Below, piece by piece: positions 52,770 to 61,991 of a stretch of 64,000 nt of DNA. The DNA is from Mycobacterium bohemicum DSM 44277. Lineage in GTDB: Bacteria; Actinomycetota; Actinomycetes; Mycobacteriales; Mycobacteriaceae. The DNA lies in NCBI RefSeq assembly GCF_001053185.1, contig NZ_CSTD01000004.1, positions 278,219 through 342,218 on the forward strand, read 5' to 3'. Within the stretch, counting starts at the first letter, position 1, and every line of letters starts with the position of its first letter. Position numbers and translations under genes: made by a program. The notes beneath the pieces are model-generated. The model was not told the DNA's origin, did no database searches, and worked only from the letters and a program-made list of their open reading frames with translations.

Positions 52770-53464
52770 AAGACGATGGCGGTTAGCACCAGGTCGCGGT
52801 CGACCGACCAGCGGCCCCGCAGCGCGCTCAGCGGCGGACCGGACAGCGCGGCCCCGTCGACCAGGATCTTGGAGACGAACGCCCCGGTGGTCCCGCGGCC
52901 GGCCGGGTCGACGTCGAACACGATGTGGGCGTCCTCGAAACCCAGCCAGCGCTTGGTCAGCGGAAACCACGCCTTGTAGGTTGCCTCCTTGGCGCAGAAC
53001 AGGATCCGGTCCCAGTGCAGGCCGTCGGGCAGCGCGCCGATCTCGTGGCGTTCCTCGTCGAGCGCGATCGCGCCCAGCACGCCGTCGGGCAGGACGTCGT
53101 GCGGTTCGGCGTCGATGCCCACCGAGCGCACCGGGCCGGCCCGGCCCACCACCGCGCCGCGGTAACCCGTGCAGTGCGTGAGGCTGCCCACGACACCGTC
53201 GGGCCAGCACGGTTCGCCCTTGTCCCCCTTGAGGATCGGCGCGGGCGGCACCCCGAGCCGGCCGAGCGCCTGACGGGCGCAATGCCGGACCGTGATGAAC
53301 TCGTTGCGCCGCTTGGCGACCGACTTGGCGATCAGCGGCTCCTCCTCGGGCATCGGCACGAGGCCCGGAGGGTCCGAATACAACTCGGCGAAGGCCAGGT
53401 CGTCGGCCCCCGAATCCAGCAGCGTCGCCGGCAGCACCGACGACACCAGCGCGCCCGGGGTCAT
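52766..53464 (-). CDS. pptT: 4'-phosphopantetheinyl transferase PptT
   Basis: Sfp-type transferase that activates acyl-carrier domains of polyketide and siderophore synthases; essential in mycobacteria. The 232-residue protein has the magnesium motif SVGIDAEPHD, the KEATYKAWFPLTKRW motif and the KGDKGEPCWP CoA-binding segment. It is coupled by 4-bp overlaps to pptH (upstream) and truB (downstream). Confidence 0.96.
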   Translation of the reverse strand: MTPGALVSSVLPATLLDSGADDLAFAELYSDPPGLVPMPEEEPLIAKSVAKRRNEFITVRHCARQALGRLGVPPAPILKGDKGEPCWPDGVVGSLTHCTGYRGAVVGRAGPVRSVGIDAEPHDVLPDGVLGAIALDEERHEIGALPDGLHWDRILFCAKEATYKAWFPLTKRWLGFEDAHIVFDVDPAGRGTTGAFVSKILVDGAALSGPPLSALRGRWSVDRDLVLTAIVL

Positions 53465-54426
53465 CGGGCCTGCCGCTGCCGCACCCGTTCCCGGAACTTG
53501 GCCGCCTGCTGCCGCATCTCCGGGGTGATGACGAAGTGGCCGCCGAAGTCGTTGAGGTACCCCGCCGGGTACTGCGGGTCGGGCAGCACCTGGCGCAGCC
53601 AGGTGAACGGCTTGCGGCGCCGCCACTCCCGCGGGTAGCCGACCGAGACCTCCTCGAAGCGCACGTCGTCGTACCACGTGGTGCGCGGGATGTGCAGGTG
53701 GCCGTAGACCGAGCACACCGCGTTGTAGCGGGTGTGCCAATCGGCGGTTTTGGTGGTGCCGCACCACATCGCGAACTCCGGGTAGAACAGGGAGTCGCAC
53801 GGCTCGCGCACCAGGGGGAAGTGGTTCACCAGCACGGTCGGTGTCAGCCAGTCCAGCTGTTCGAGGCGCGCGCGGGTGGCCGCCAGCCGCTCGCGGCACC
53901 ACGCCTCGCGGGTGGGGTACGGCTCCGGGGACAGCAGGAACTCGTCGGTGGCCACCACGTTGCGTTCCCGCGCGATGGTCAGGCCCTCGGCCTTGGACGC
54001 GGCCCCCGCGGGCAGAAAGCTGTAGTCGTAGAGCAGGAACATCGGCACGATCGTGGCCGGGCCGCCGCGCTCGGTCCACACCGGGAAGGGGTGCTCGGGG
54101 GTGATGACGCCCAGCTCGTCGCACATGTGGACGAGGTAGTCGTAGCGCGCCTTCCCGAAGATCTGCATCGGGTCGCGGTTGGTGGTCCACAACTCGTGGT
54201 TGCCCGGGACCCAGATCACCTTCGCGAACCGGCGGCGCAGCACGTCGAGCGCCCAGCGGATCTCGTCGGTGCGTTCGGCGACGTCGCCCGCGACGATCAG
54301 CCAGTCCTCCGGCGAGGCCGGGTACAGCGATTCGGTCACCGGCTTGTTGCCCAGGTGACCGGTGTGCAGGTCGGAGACGGCCCACAGCGTGGGCTGCGCA
54401 CCGTTCGTCGGTTCACCTCTGGCCAC
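53461..54426 (-). CDS. pptH: Phosphopantetheinyl hydrolase PptH (metallophosphatase, Rv2795c)
   Basis: Calcineurin-like metallophosphoesterase of 321 residues that removes the phosphopantetheine arm installed by PptT in M. tuberculosis. Metal motifs SDLHTGH, VAGDVAERTDE, GNHEL, NHFPL and YGHLHIPRT are all present. The GTG at 54426 lies 8 nt after TAGGGT (leaderless). Coupling with pptT by ATGA-type overlap puts opposing activities in one operon. Confidence 0.94.
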   Translation of the reverse strand: MARGEPTNGAQPTLWAVSDLHTGHLGNKPVTESLYPASPEDWLIVAGDVAERTDEIRWALDVLRRRFAKVIWVPGNHELWTTNRDPMQIFGKARYDYLVHMCDELGVITPEHPFPVWTERGGPATIVPMFLLYDYSFLPAGAASKAEGLTIARERNVVATDEFLLSPEPYPTREAWCRERLAATRARLEQLDWLTPTVLVNHFPLVREPCDSLFYPEFAMWCGTTKTADWHTRYNAVCSVYGHLHIPRTTWYDDVRFEEVSVGYPREWRRRKPFTWLRQVLPDPQYPAGYLNDFGGHFVITPEMRQQAAKFRERVRQRQAR

Positions 54427-54532
54427 GATTACCCACCCTATCGACCGGGATCGGGCTGTGACGCCGACCACGCGACTTGTACACTCCCGGCAGGGACCGC
54501 CGAGCGCGCCCGGGCGGGGTAGGGAGGTGTCG

Positions 54533-55117
54533 ATGTTGGCCAATGTGCGCTTGATCGGTGCCCTCGGCGCGCTGGCCGCGATGATCGCCGGGGGATTCCT
54601 CGGCGGGCGTTCAGCCCCGCCCGCACCGGGTGCGAGCGGTCCCGTCGAGCTGCGGGCGACCGCGGCACCGATGGAGACCACGATGAAGAGCCCCATCGTG
54701 GCGACCACCGACCCCCGGCCGTTCGACGCCTGCGAGGACATCCCGTTCGACGTCATCCAGCGGCTCGGCCTGGCGTTCACCCCGCCCGAGCACGAGGACG
54801 GGCTGCGCTGCCACTTCGACGCCGGCAACTACCAGATGGCCGTCGAGCCCATCATCTGGCGCACCTACGAGCAGTCGCTGCCCGCCGACGCCATCGAAAC
54901 CACCATCGGGGGCCACCGCGCCGCGCAGTACTGGGTGCTCAAGCCCACCTACCACAACAGCTACTGGTACTTCTCCTGCATGGTGGTGTTCAAGACGAGC
55001 TACGGGTTGATCCAGCAGTCGCTGTACTTCTCGACCGTGTACTCCAACCCCGACGTCGACTGCATGTCCACCAACCTGCAACGGGCCAATGACCTCGCGT
55101 CCTACTACAAGTTCTAG
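54533..55117 (+). CDS. Exported DUF3558-like protein, Rv2799-like
   Basis: A 194-residue protein with an N-terminal hydrophobic segment (residues 8-25, LIGALGALAAMIAGGFLGG) and no lipobox cysteine. The soluble part starts PFDACEDIPFDVIQRLGL, resembling DUF3558 secreted proteins, with three further conserved cysteines (GLRCHF, FSCMVV, VDCMS). The ATG at 54533 follows AGGGAGG; a GTG six bases upstream is possible. It precedes the CocE-type hydrolase on the same strand. Function unknown. Confidence 0.75.
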   Translation: MLANVRLIGALGALAAMIAGGFLGGRSAPPAPGASGPVELRATAAPMETTMKSPIVATTDPRPFDACEDIPFDVIQRLGLAFTPPEHEDGLRCHFDAGNYQMAVEPIIWRTYEQSLPADAIETTIGGHRAAQYWVLKPTYHNSYWYFSCMVVFKTSYGLIQQSLYFSTVYSNPDVDCMSTNLQRANDLASYYKF

Positions 55118-55143
55118 GGCCCGATGGCCGTAACTTGGGCTGA

Positions 55144-56847
55144 GTGAGTACCGCCCCGGCGCGATCCGCGCGGCCCACCCCGGCCGCCCGGAGGGGACTC
55201 GGGGGCAAGGCCCTGGGCAGGCTCCTGGGGTTGCCGGCGCCGACCACCGAGTACACCGTCGACCGGGTGGACGTGCCGATGCGCGACGGGGTCCGCCTGG
55301 TGTCCGACCACTACACGCCGCGCACGCCCACGCCCACCGGCACCCTGCTCGCTCGCGGACCCTACGGCCGCGGATTCCCGTTCTCCCTCGTGTACGCCAG
55401 GCTGTTCGCGGCCCGGGGCTATCACGTCGTGGTGCAGAGCGTGCGCGGCACGTTCGGGTCCGGCGGGGTGTTCGAGCCGATGGTCAACGAGGCCGCCGAC
55501 GCCGCCGACACGGTGAGCTGGCTGCGCGAACAGCCCTGGTTCACCGGGCGGTTCGCGACGGTCGGCGTGTCCTACCTGGGATTCACCCAGTGGGCGCTGC
55601 TCAGCGATCCGCCGCCCGAACTGGCCGCGGCCGTGATCACCGCCGGCCCCCACGATTTCGCCGAATCCGTCTGGGGCACGGGAGCTTTCACGATCAATGA
55701 CTTCCTCGGCTGGAGCGATCTGGTCGGCCACCAGGAGGACCCCGGGCGCATCCGGCTCGCGCTGCGCCAGCTACGGTCCCGCCGACGGGTGGCCGAGGCG
55801 GCCGCCGCGGTGCCGCTGGGCACCTCGGCCCGGGCGCTGCTCGGCGCGGGCGCGCCGTGGTTCGAGTCGTGGGTCGAACACCCCGACATCGACGATTCTT
55901 TCTGGGACCGGATGCGCTTCACCGGGGCGCTGGACGGCGTGCGGGTGCCGGTGTTGCTGATCGGCGGTTGGCAGGACATCTTCATCAAGCAAACCCTGCG
56001 CCAATACCGGCACCTTCGCGACCGCGACGTCGACGTCGCGCTCAGCGTCGGCCCCTGGACCCACAACCAGCTGCTGACCAAGGGGCTGGCCACCAGCGCC
56101 CGGGAATCGCTGGACTGGCTCGACGCCCACCTGGGCGGCGCCGACCTGCGCCGGCCCAGCCCGGTGCACGTCTACGTCACCGGCCAGGGCTGGCGCGACC
56201 TGCCCGACTGGCCGCCCGCCACCACCGAACGCTCGCTGTACCTGCGCCCCGGCGGCTACCTGGGCGACACCGCGCCCGCGGGCCTGAAGGGGTTGGCGCC
56301 GGCCCGGTTTCGCTGCGACCCCGCCGATCCCACCCCCACCACCGGCGGCCCGCTGCTGTCGTCGGAGGGCGGCTACCGCGACGACAGCCGGCTCGCGGAG
56401 CGAAGCGACGTGCTGGCCTTCACCGGCCCCACCCTGACCCACGACCTGTGCATCTACGGGAGCCCGGTCGTCGAGCTGACCCACAGCTCCGACAATCCGC
56501 ACGTCGACCTCTTCGTCCGGGTCAGCGAGGTCGACGCCAAGGGCCGGTCGCGGAACGTCAGCGACGGCTATCGGCGGCTCGGCGCGCCGACCCGCACGGT
56601 GCGCATCGAACTCGACGGGACGGCCCACCGGTTCCGCGCCGGATCACACATCCGGCTGCTGATCGCCGGCGCCTGGTTCCCGCGGTACGCCCCCAACCTG
56701 GGGATGGGCGAACCGACGCTCACCGCGGGCCGGTCGGCCCCGGCCACCCACACCGTGCGCTACGGCCGCTCCCGGCTGCGGCTTCCGGTGGGCCCGCTGG
56801 ATCCGTCAGCAGACCGCGGCGCGGACCCGGTCGGCGACCGCGGCTAG
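55144..56847 (+). CDS. CocE/NonD family X-Pro dipeptidyl-peptidase-like hydrolase (Rv2800)
   Basis: A 567-residue S15/CocE-type serine hydrolase: alpha/beta core with nucleophile GVSYLGFTQW near residue 145, acid and histidine in GGWQDIF and VGPWTHNQ, and a C-terminal jelly-roll domain. The natural substrate in mycobacteria is unknown. The GTG at 55144 lies 7 nt after TAACTT (leaderless). Its 3' end overlaps the convergent DUF1802 gene by 42 nt. Confidence 0.88.
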   Translation: MSTAPARSARPTPAARRGLGGKALGRLLGLPAPTTEYTVDRVDVPMRDGVRLVSDHYTPRTPTPTGTLLARGPYGRGFPFSLVYARLFAARGYHVVVQSVRGTFGSGGVFEPMVNEAADAADTVSWLREQPWFTGRFATVGVSYLGFTQWALLSDPPPELAAAVITAGPHDFAESVWGTGAFTINDFLGWSDLVGHQEDPGRIRLALRQLRSRRRVAEAAAAVPLGTSARALLGAGAPWFESWVEHPDIDDSFWDRMRFTGALDGVRVPVLLIGGWQDIFIKQTLRQYRHLRDRDVDVALSVGPWTHNQLLTKGLATSARESLDWLDAHLGGADLRRPSPVHVYVTGQGWRDLPDWPPATTERSLYLRPGGYLGDTAPAGLKGLAPARFRCDPADPTPTTGGPLLSSEGGYRDDSRLAERSDVLAFTGPTLTHDLCIYGSPVVELTHSSDNPHVDLFVRVSEVDAKGRSRNVSDGYRRLGAPTRTVRIELDGTAHRFRAGSHIRLLIAGAWFPRYAPNLGMGEPTLTAGRSAPATHTVRYGRSRLRLPVGPLDPSADRGADPVGDRG

Positions 56848-57354
56848 CGCCGCCTCGGCGTGGACCGGTGGGCCCAGCGTCGCTCGCAGCGGCAGCTGAA
56901 CCCAACTCGTGCAACCGGCATACTCGGGCAGCCGCGGCACCCGCACCGGCTCGGCCAACGGCATGGCGGACACAACCAGCACGGCCAGTTTGTGCTTAGG
57001 CCGGAAGTCCAGCCGGTCCGCACGCACCGACTCGGCGGTCCAGATGTGCAGGTCCTCGATGTCCGCGAGGCCGTCGGGCCGGTTGACCCGCAGCGCCGCA
57101 ACGACTTTCGCGGCGGCCCGGACGGTGAGGTGTTCGGCGGTGCAGTCGGCGGCCGCAATGTCCAGCAGCGCGCGATGCTCCGGGCGGACGCGCTCGGCGT
57201 GGCTGTGCGCGACCGTCGGGAACAACAGGAACTCACCGGCCTCCACCTCGAACCGCTTCTCCCCGATGCCGCCCTTGCGCAGCAGGACCGTCTGCCGGCC
57301 GTCCAGCAGCGCGCGCACCACCGCGCTCCACTCCTTGAGCGCGGGTTGGGTCAC
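56806..57354 (-). CDS. DUF1802 family protein
   Basis: A 182-residue protein with the family patterns LRKGGIGEKRFEVEAGEFLLFPT and YAGCTSWVQLP. The function is unknown. The GTG at 57354 overlaps the stop of the DUF2277 gene upstream by 4 bp, so the two are translationally coupled. Confidence 0.78.
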   Translation of the reverse strand: MTQPALKEWSAVVRALLDGRQTVLLRKGGIGEKRFEVEAGEFLLFPTVAHSHAERVRPEHRALLDIAAADCTAEHLTVRAAAKVVAALRVNRPDGLADIEDLHIWTAESVRADRLDFRPKHKLAVLVVSAMPLAEPVRVPRLPEYAGCTSWVQLPLRATLGPPVHAEAALAAVADRVRAAVC

Positions 57355-57614
57355 CGGGCCATCCGCGCGATCACCTCGGGCCGGCGCAGCGGCGGAACGG
57401 TCTTCGGCGGCTGGCGCCGCTGCGGGAGGGCGGCCAGCAACCGCGTCGTCGTCTCGGTCACCTCGGCGACCGCCGCCTCGAACGCGTCGACATGGGCGGC
57501 CGACGGGCGCGCGATGCCGCTGACCTTGCGCACGTACTGGCGCGCCGCCGCCGCGATCTCGGTGGGGGTGGCCTCCGGCTGCAGGCCGCGCAGTTCGGTG
57601 ATGTTCCGGCACAT
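57351..57614 (-). CDS. DUF2277 family protein, Rv2798c-like
   Basis: An 87-residue protein beginning with the family signature MCRNITELRGLQP, with the AAAARQYVRKVSGI helix and a Pro-rich end. The function is unknown. The ATG at 57614 is set by the signature. It is coupled to the DUF1802 gene. Confidence 0.8.
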   Translation of the reverse strand: MCRNITELRGLQPEATPTEIAAAARQYVRKVSGIARPSAAHVDAFEAAVAEVTETTTRLLAALPQRRQPPKTVPPLRRPEVIARMAR

Positions 57615-57655
57615 GGGAACCACGATAGGCGGCTCGGAGAACCGATCACCGTCAT

Positions 57656-57731
57656 CGAGCCTGCGCTCAGGGCGCCGAGCGTGCGCCCGGGGAGAGAATT
57701 GCGGTGCATCGACGCTCTCAGCGCAGGCTCG
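57656..57731. repeat. Inverted repeat CGAGCCTGCGCT / AGCGCAGGCTCG, second site
   Basis: Twelve-base perfect arms at 57656-57667 and 57720-57731, in the 164-bp divergent gap between the DUF2277 gene and echA16. The right arm and its flank share GCGCAGGCTCGGCG exactly with the site at 5108-5121 near recA. Here the element lies in a promoter region rather than at a gene end. Confidence 0.65.
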
Positions 57732-57778
57732 GCGACGCCCTTCGAAGCCGCAGCGCCTGCGCTGACTACGGTTGCCCT

Positions 57779-58528
57779 ATGACCGACGAGATCCTGCTGA
57801 TTGACACCGACGAGCGGGTGCGCACCCTGACCCTCAACCGGCCGCAGTCCCGCAACGCGCTGTCCTCGGCGCTGCGGGATCAGTTCTTCGCGGCGCTCAC
57901 CGAGGCCGACACCGACGACGACGTCGACGTCGTCATCGTCACCGGCGCCGACCCGGTGTTCTGCGCGGGCCTGGACCTCAAGGAGCTGGGCGGCCGGACG
58001 GCGCTGCCCGACATCTCGCCGCGGTGGCCGGCGATGACCAAGCCGGTGATCGGCGCGATCAACGGCGCCGCCGTCACCGGCGGCCTCGAGTTGGCGCTGT
58101 ACTGCGACGTCCTCATCGCCTCGGAGCAGGCGCGCTTCGCCGACACCCACGCGCGGGTGGGGCTGCTGCCGACCTGGGGCCTGACCGTGCGGTTGCCGCA
58201 GAAGGTCGGCGTCGGCCTCGCCCGGCGGATGAGCCTCACCGGCGACTACCTGTCGGCCGCCGACGCGCTGCGCGCCGGGCTGGTCACCGAGGTGGTGCCG
58301 CACGACCAGCTGCTGGCCGCGGCCCGGCGGGTCGCGGCGTCGATCGTCGGCAACAACCAGGGGGCGGTGCGGGCGCTGCTGGCCTCCTATCACCGCATCG
58401 ACGACACGCAGACCAGCGGCGGGCTCTGGCTGGAGGCGATGGCGGCCCGGCAGTTCCGGACCTCCGGCGACGACATCGCCGCCAACCGCGACGCCGTGCT
58501 GCAGCGCGGGCGGGCGCAGGTGCGCTAG
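57779..58528 (+). CDS. echA16: Enoyl-CoA hydratase family protein EchA16
   Basis: Crotonase-fold protein of 249 residues, the same length as M. tuberculosis Rv2831. Oxyanion loops FCAGLDLKELGG and NGAAVTGGLELAL are present, with the C-terminal trimer helix. The ATG at 57779 lies 6 nt after TACGGT (leaderless). In M. tuberculosis about thirty genes including the CRISPR locus separate this gene from Rv2800; here it follows after three small genes. Confidence 0.92.
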   Translation: MTDEILLIDTDERVRTLTLNRPQSRNALSSALRDQFFAALTEADTDDDVDVVIVTGADPVFCAGLDLKELGGRTALPDISPRWPAMTKPVIGAINGAAVTGGLELALYCDVLIASEQARFADTHARVGLLPTWGLTVRLPQKVGVGLARRMSLTGDYLSAADALRAGLVTEVVPHDQLLAAARRVAASIVGNNQGAVRALLASYHRIDDTQTSGGLWLEAMAARQFRTSGDDIAANRDAVLQRGRAQVR

Positions 58529-58581
58529 CCCGATGCTGTGACAAGATCCCTGCAACAGCGGCGCGAGGTCTGGAGGCAACG

Positions 58582-59160
58582 ATGCGTGCGGTCGTGGGCC
58601 CGGCCACGCGGCTTGTCGCCGCGCTGAGCCTGGCGGCGGCGGTCACCACGCTCGCTCCGCCCGTCGCCGCGCAGCCGCCGCCGGGGTTCCCCAACCTCGA
58701 CGGCTTCACCGCCGTACCGGCCGACGGCTACGTCACGGCCCCACAACCGGGCGGCTCGCCGCGCATCAGCTTCTCCACCCCGTCCGCGCTGGTGTGCGAC
58801 TTCTACGGCGGCGCGGCTCCCCCGCCGCAGCCCTCGCAGGACATCAAGTGCACCGGCGACATGCCCGGCATGGACGACCTGCCCTTCCCCGGCGCGGCCC
58901 GCTTGAGGCCGGGCGACTGCGTGGTCGGGGTGGCCAGCTTCAAGGGGCCCGGCTACGAACTGGCCCGAATGTCCTACGGCGGCTGCGACGGCAATCCCGC
59001 CGCCCTGCCGTCGGGCGGCAAGGTCCTGGGCGCCGGCCAGAAGGTTTCCTACCTCAACGTGACATGCGCGGTGGGCGCCGACAATCTCCTCGCCTGCCTG
59101 GACACCACCAGCGGGGAGCACGGGTTCGTGGTGCAGCGCTCGGGAAGCTGGTCCTTCTGA
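58582..59160 (+). CDS. Secreted protein of unknown function
   Basis: A 192-residue protein with a clear Sec signal peptide (MRAVVGPATRLVAALSLAAA, cleavage probably after VAAQ near residue 31). The mature part is rich in Pro, Gly and Cys (six cysteines), as in a family of small mycobacterial secreted proteins. The ATG at 58582 follows TGGAGGC. Its 3' end is 7 bp from the convergent nrnA remnant. Confidence 0.75.
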   Translation: MRAVVGPATRLVAALSLAAAVTTLAPPVAAQPPPGFPNLDGFTAVPADGYVTAPQPGGSPRISFSTPSALVCDFYGGAAPPPQPSQDIKCTGDMPGMDDLPFPGAARLRPGDCVVGVASFKGPGYELARMSYGGCDGNPAALPSGGKVLGAGQKVSYLNVTCAVGADNLLACLDTTSGEHGFVVQRSGSWSF

Positions 59161-59167
59161 CGGGCGC

Positions 59168-59860
59168 TCAGCCCAGGGCCGCGCGCAGCGAGGCCACGGC
59201 GTCGTCGATCGGGCCGCTGGTCGAGTAGCCGGCGGCGAGCCGATGCCCGCCGCCACCGAACGTCGAGGCGACCGACGCCAGGTCGACGTCGGCCTTGGCC
59301 CGCATCGACACCGACCACTCCCTCGGCCCGACCTCCTTGAAGACGGCCGCGACCTCCGCCTGCTGCGTGGTGCGCACGATGTCGACGATGCTCTCGACCT
59401 CTTCGGGGCGCGACGCGACAAAGTCGCGATTCTCGACGACCGCGTACACCAGCCCGCGGCCGCCGGCCGCGTCGGGCAGCAACTGGGCGGAGGCGAGCAC
59501 CCGCGACAACAGCGGCAGCCACCCGAACGGGTGACTGTCCATCAGGGCGCGGCTGACCGCCGCGTTGTCCACGCCCGCATCGACCAGCCGGGCCGCCAGC
59601 CGCAGCCCGCGGGCGCTCGCCCAGCGGAACGACCCGGTGTCCATCATCAGCCCGGCGTAGATGCAGTGCGCGACGTCGGCGGTGATCCGCTCGCCCCAGG
59701 CGTCGAGGATCTCGGCGACCAGCAATGTCGTGGAGTCCGCCGACACGTCGATGAAGTTCGCGGTCCCGAACATCTCGTTGCTGGCGTGGTGGTCGATCAC
59801 CAGCAGCGGCCGGCCCGGCGGGCACAGATCGCTCAGCGCGCCGAGCCGGTGGGGAAGCAC
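59168..59860 (-). pseudogene. nrnA: 3' part of nrnA (DHH/DHHA1 phosphoesterase)
   Basis: Encodes about 227 residues matching the bifunctional oligoribonuclease/pAp-phosphatase (Rv2837c, about 336 residues) from RLGALSDL onward: DHH motif VIDHHASN, YAGLMMDTGSFRW, and the DHHA1 domain ending GGGGHRLAAG. The first 100 or so residues, with the earlier metal ligands, are absent. Upstream, the same frame continues through unrelated codons to the stop of the infB remnant. The GTG at 59860 is only the first possible start; the protein would be inactive. Confidence 0.85.
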
Positions 59861-59917
59861 CAGTTCTTCGATGACGGAACCGAAGAATGGGTGGGCTCGG
59901 CCTAGAGCCTCGCCGGG

Positions 59918-61546
59918 TCAGCTGAGGACCGACGGCTGCGCCAGGGAGTCCAGCGCTTCGTTGCCGCGCAGGGCCTTCTCGATCTCGTCGATGGCCTGGT
60001 AGATCACCGAGTAGTAGCGGATCTCCACGCCCTCGCGGTTGGCCAGCTCGGTGGCCTTACCCTCGGCGCGCACGTTGAACCCGATGATCACCGCGTCCGA
60101 TGCCGACGCCAGGTTGACGTTGGTCTCGGTGATCCCGCCGACGCCACGGTCGATGACCCGCAGGGCCACCTCGTCGTCGACCTGGATGCCCATCAGGGCC
60201 TCCTCGAGCGCCTCGACCGTACCGGCGTTGTCGCCCTTGAGGATCAGGTTCAGCTGGCTGGTTTCCTTCAGCGCCGAGTCCAGGTCCTCCAGGCTGATCC
60301 GCTTGCGGGAACGCGCGGCCAGCGCGTTGCGCTTGCGGGCGCTGCGCCGGTCGGCGATCTGGCGGGCGATGCGGTCCTCGTCGACGACGAGGAAGTTGTC
60401 GCCGGCGCCGGGCACCGAGGTGAAGCCGATCACCTGCACCGGTCGCGACGGCAGCGCCTCCTCGACGTCCTCGCCGTGCTCGTCGACCATGCGGCGCACC
60501 CGGCCGTAGGCGTCCCCGGCGACCACCGAGTCCCCCACGCGCAGCGTGCCGCGCTGCACCAGCACCGTGGCCACCGGGCCGCGGCCGCGGTCCAGGTGGG
60601 CCTCGATCGCCACGCCCTGGGCCTCCATGTCGGGGTTGGCCCGCAGGTCCAGCGCGGCGTCGGCGGTCAGCAGGACCGCCTCCTCGAGCGCCTCGATGTT
60701 GGTGCCCTCCTTGGCGGAGATGTCCACGAACATCGTGTCGCCACCGAAATCTTCGGCGACGAGGCCGTATTCGGTGAGCTGCCCGCGGATCTTCTGCGGG
60801 TCGGCGCCCTCCTTGTCGATCTTGTTGACCGCCACCACGATCGGCACGTCGGCCGCCTGCGCGTGGTTGATCGCCTCCACGGTCTGCGGCATGACGCCGT
60901 CGTCGGCGGCGACCACCAGGATGGCGATGTCGGTGGCCTTGGCGCCGCGGGCACGCATGGCGGTGAACGCCTCGTGACCCGGGGTGTCGATGAAGGTGAT
61001 CGGGCGGACGATGCCGTCGTGCTCCACGGTCACCTGGTAGGCGCCGATGTGCTGGGTGATGCCGCCGGCCTCGCCCTCGCGGACGCTGGCGTTGCGGATG
61101 GTGTCCAGCAGGCGGGTCTTACCGTGGTCGACGTGACCCATCACGGTCACCACCGGCGGGCGGACCTCCAGGTCGTCCTCGCCGCCCTCGTCCTCGCCGT
61201 AGGTCAGGTCGAAGGACTCCAGCAGCTCGCGGTCCTCGTCCTCGGGGCTGACGACCTGGACGTTGTAGTTCATCTCGCCGCCGAGCAGTTCGAGCGTCTC
61301 GTCGCCGACCGACTGCGTGGCCGTCACCATCTCGCCGAGGTTGAACAGCGCCTGCACCAGCGCGGCGGGGTTGGCGTCGATCTTCTCGGCGAAGTCGGAG
61401 AGCGACGCGCCGCGCGCCAGCCGGATGGTCTCGCCGTTGCCGTGCGGCAGCCGGACGCCGCCGACGACGGGCGCCTGCATCGAGTCGTATTCCTGGCGCT
61501 TCTGCCGCTTGGACTTGCGGCCGCGCCGGGGCGCGCCGCCGGGACT
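59918..61546 (-). pseudogene. infB: Central part of infB (translation initiation factor IF-2), both ends missing
   Basis: The frame matches mycobacterial IF-2 from GGAPRRGRKSKRQKRQEYDS through the GTPase domain (GHVDHGKT, DTPGH, NKID) and domains II/III to EIEKALRG, then ends in 14 unrelated residues (NEALDSLAQPSVLS) and a stop. About 280 N-terminal residues are lost: the frame starts right after the ylxR stop. About 100 C-terminal residues, the fMet-tRNA-binding domain, are lost too. IF-2 is essential, so this cannot be the only copy in a living cell; an assembly error is likely. Confidence 0.88.
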
Positions 61547-61918
61547 TCACGGTGTGCTCATGTTCTTTGCTACCTGTTCTGTTGCCGGGTGATCGCGCGC
61601 GCCTCGTGACTCGACGTGCTCGACCACCGCGGAGGTGTCCGGTGAACCGGTGATGCGCAGCGCTCGCGCGAAGGCACGCCGCCGAATCGCCTGGTGCACG
61701 CACCCCGGTGCGGGGTGCAGCCATGCACCTCGCCCCGGCAGGCTACTGCCCGCGTCAACGATCACGGCGTGTCCGCCGTTCCCCGTCGACACAGCCACCA
61801 CTCGAAGCAGTTCGGCGGCCAACTCTCGCTTTCGGCACCCCACGCACGTCCGCACCGGTCCACCCGGGTGTCTGTGCGCCCAGCTGGTAAGGGAGACCGA
61901 AGGCTCGCGCTGGATCAC
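61547..61918 (-). CDS. YlxR family RNA-binding protein, Rv2840c-like
   Basis: A small basic protein with the YlxR signature VRTCVGCRKRE and the later GRGAWLHPAPGC and RRAFARAL blocks; it ends NMSTP as in M. tuberculosis. The usual gene order nusA-ylxR-infB is kept. The start is uncertain: the full open frame gives 123 residues from 61918, but a GTG at 61855 would begin exactly at VRTCVG and fits the roughly 100-residue family length. A role in translation or RNase P regulation is reported for relatives. Confidence 0.85.
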   Translation of the reverse strand: MIQREPSVSLTSWAHRHPGGPVRTCVGCRKRELAAELLRVVAVSTGNGGHAVIVDAGSSLPGRGAWLHPAPGCVHQAIRRRAFARALRITGSPDTSAVVEHVESRGARDHPATEQVAKNMSTP

Positions 61919-61991
61919 GGCTCAGTCTAGCGTCACCCGACCGATGGTCCGAACCACCCGGCCCGCGCCACCGCGGGCCGGTGCGACCGGG

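Noticed and set aside
59777..59905. Plus-strand frame ending HQFFDDGTEEWVGSA as a gene
   Set aside because: The tail looks protein-like, but upstream it is only the antisense of the nrnA remnant; recorded as part of the unexplained junction instead.
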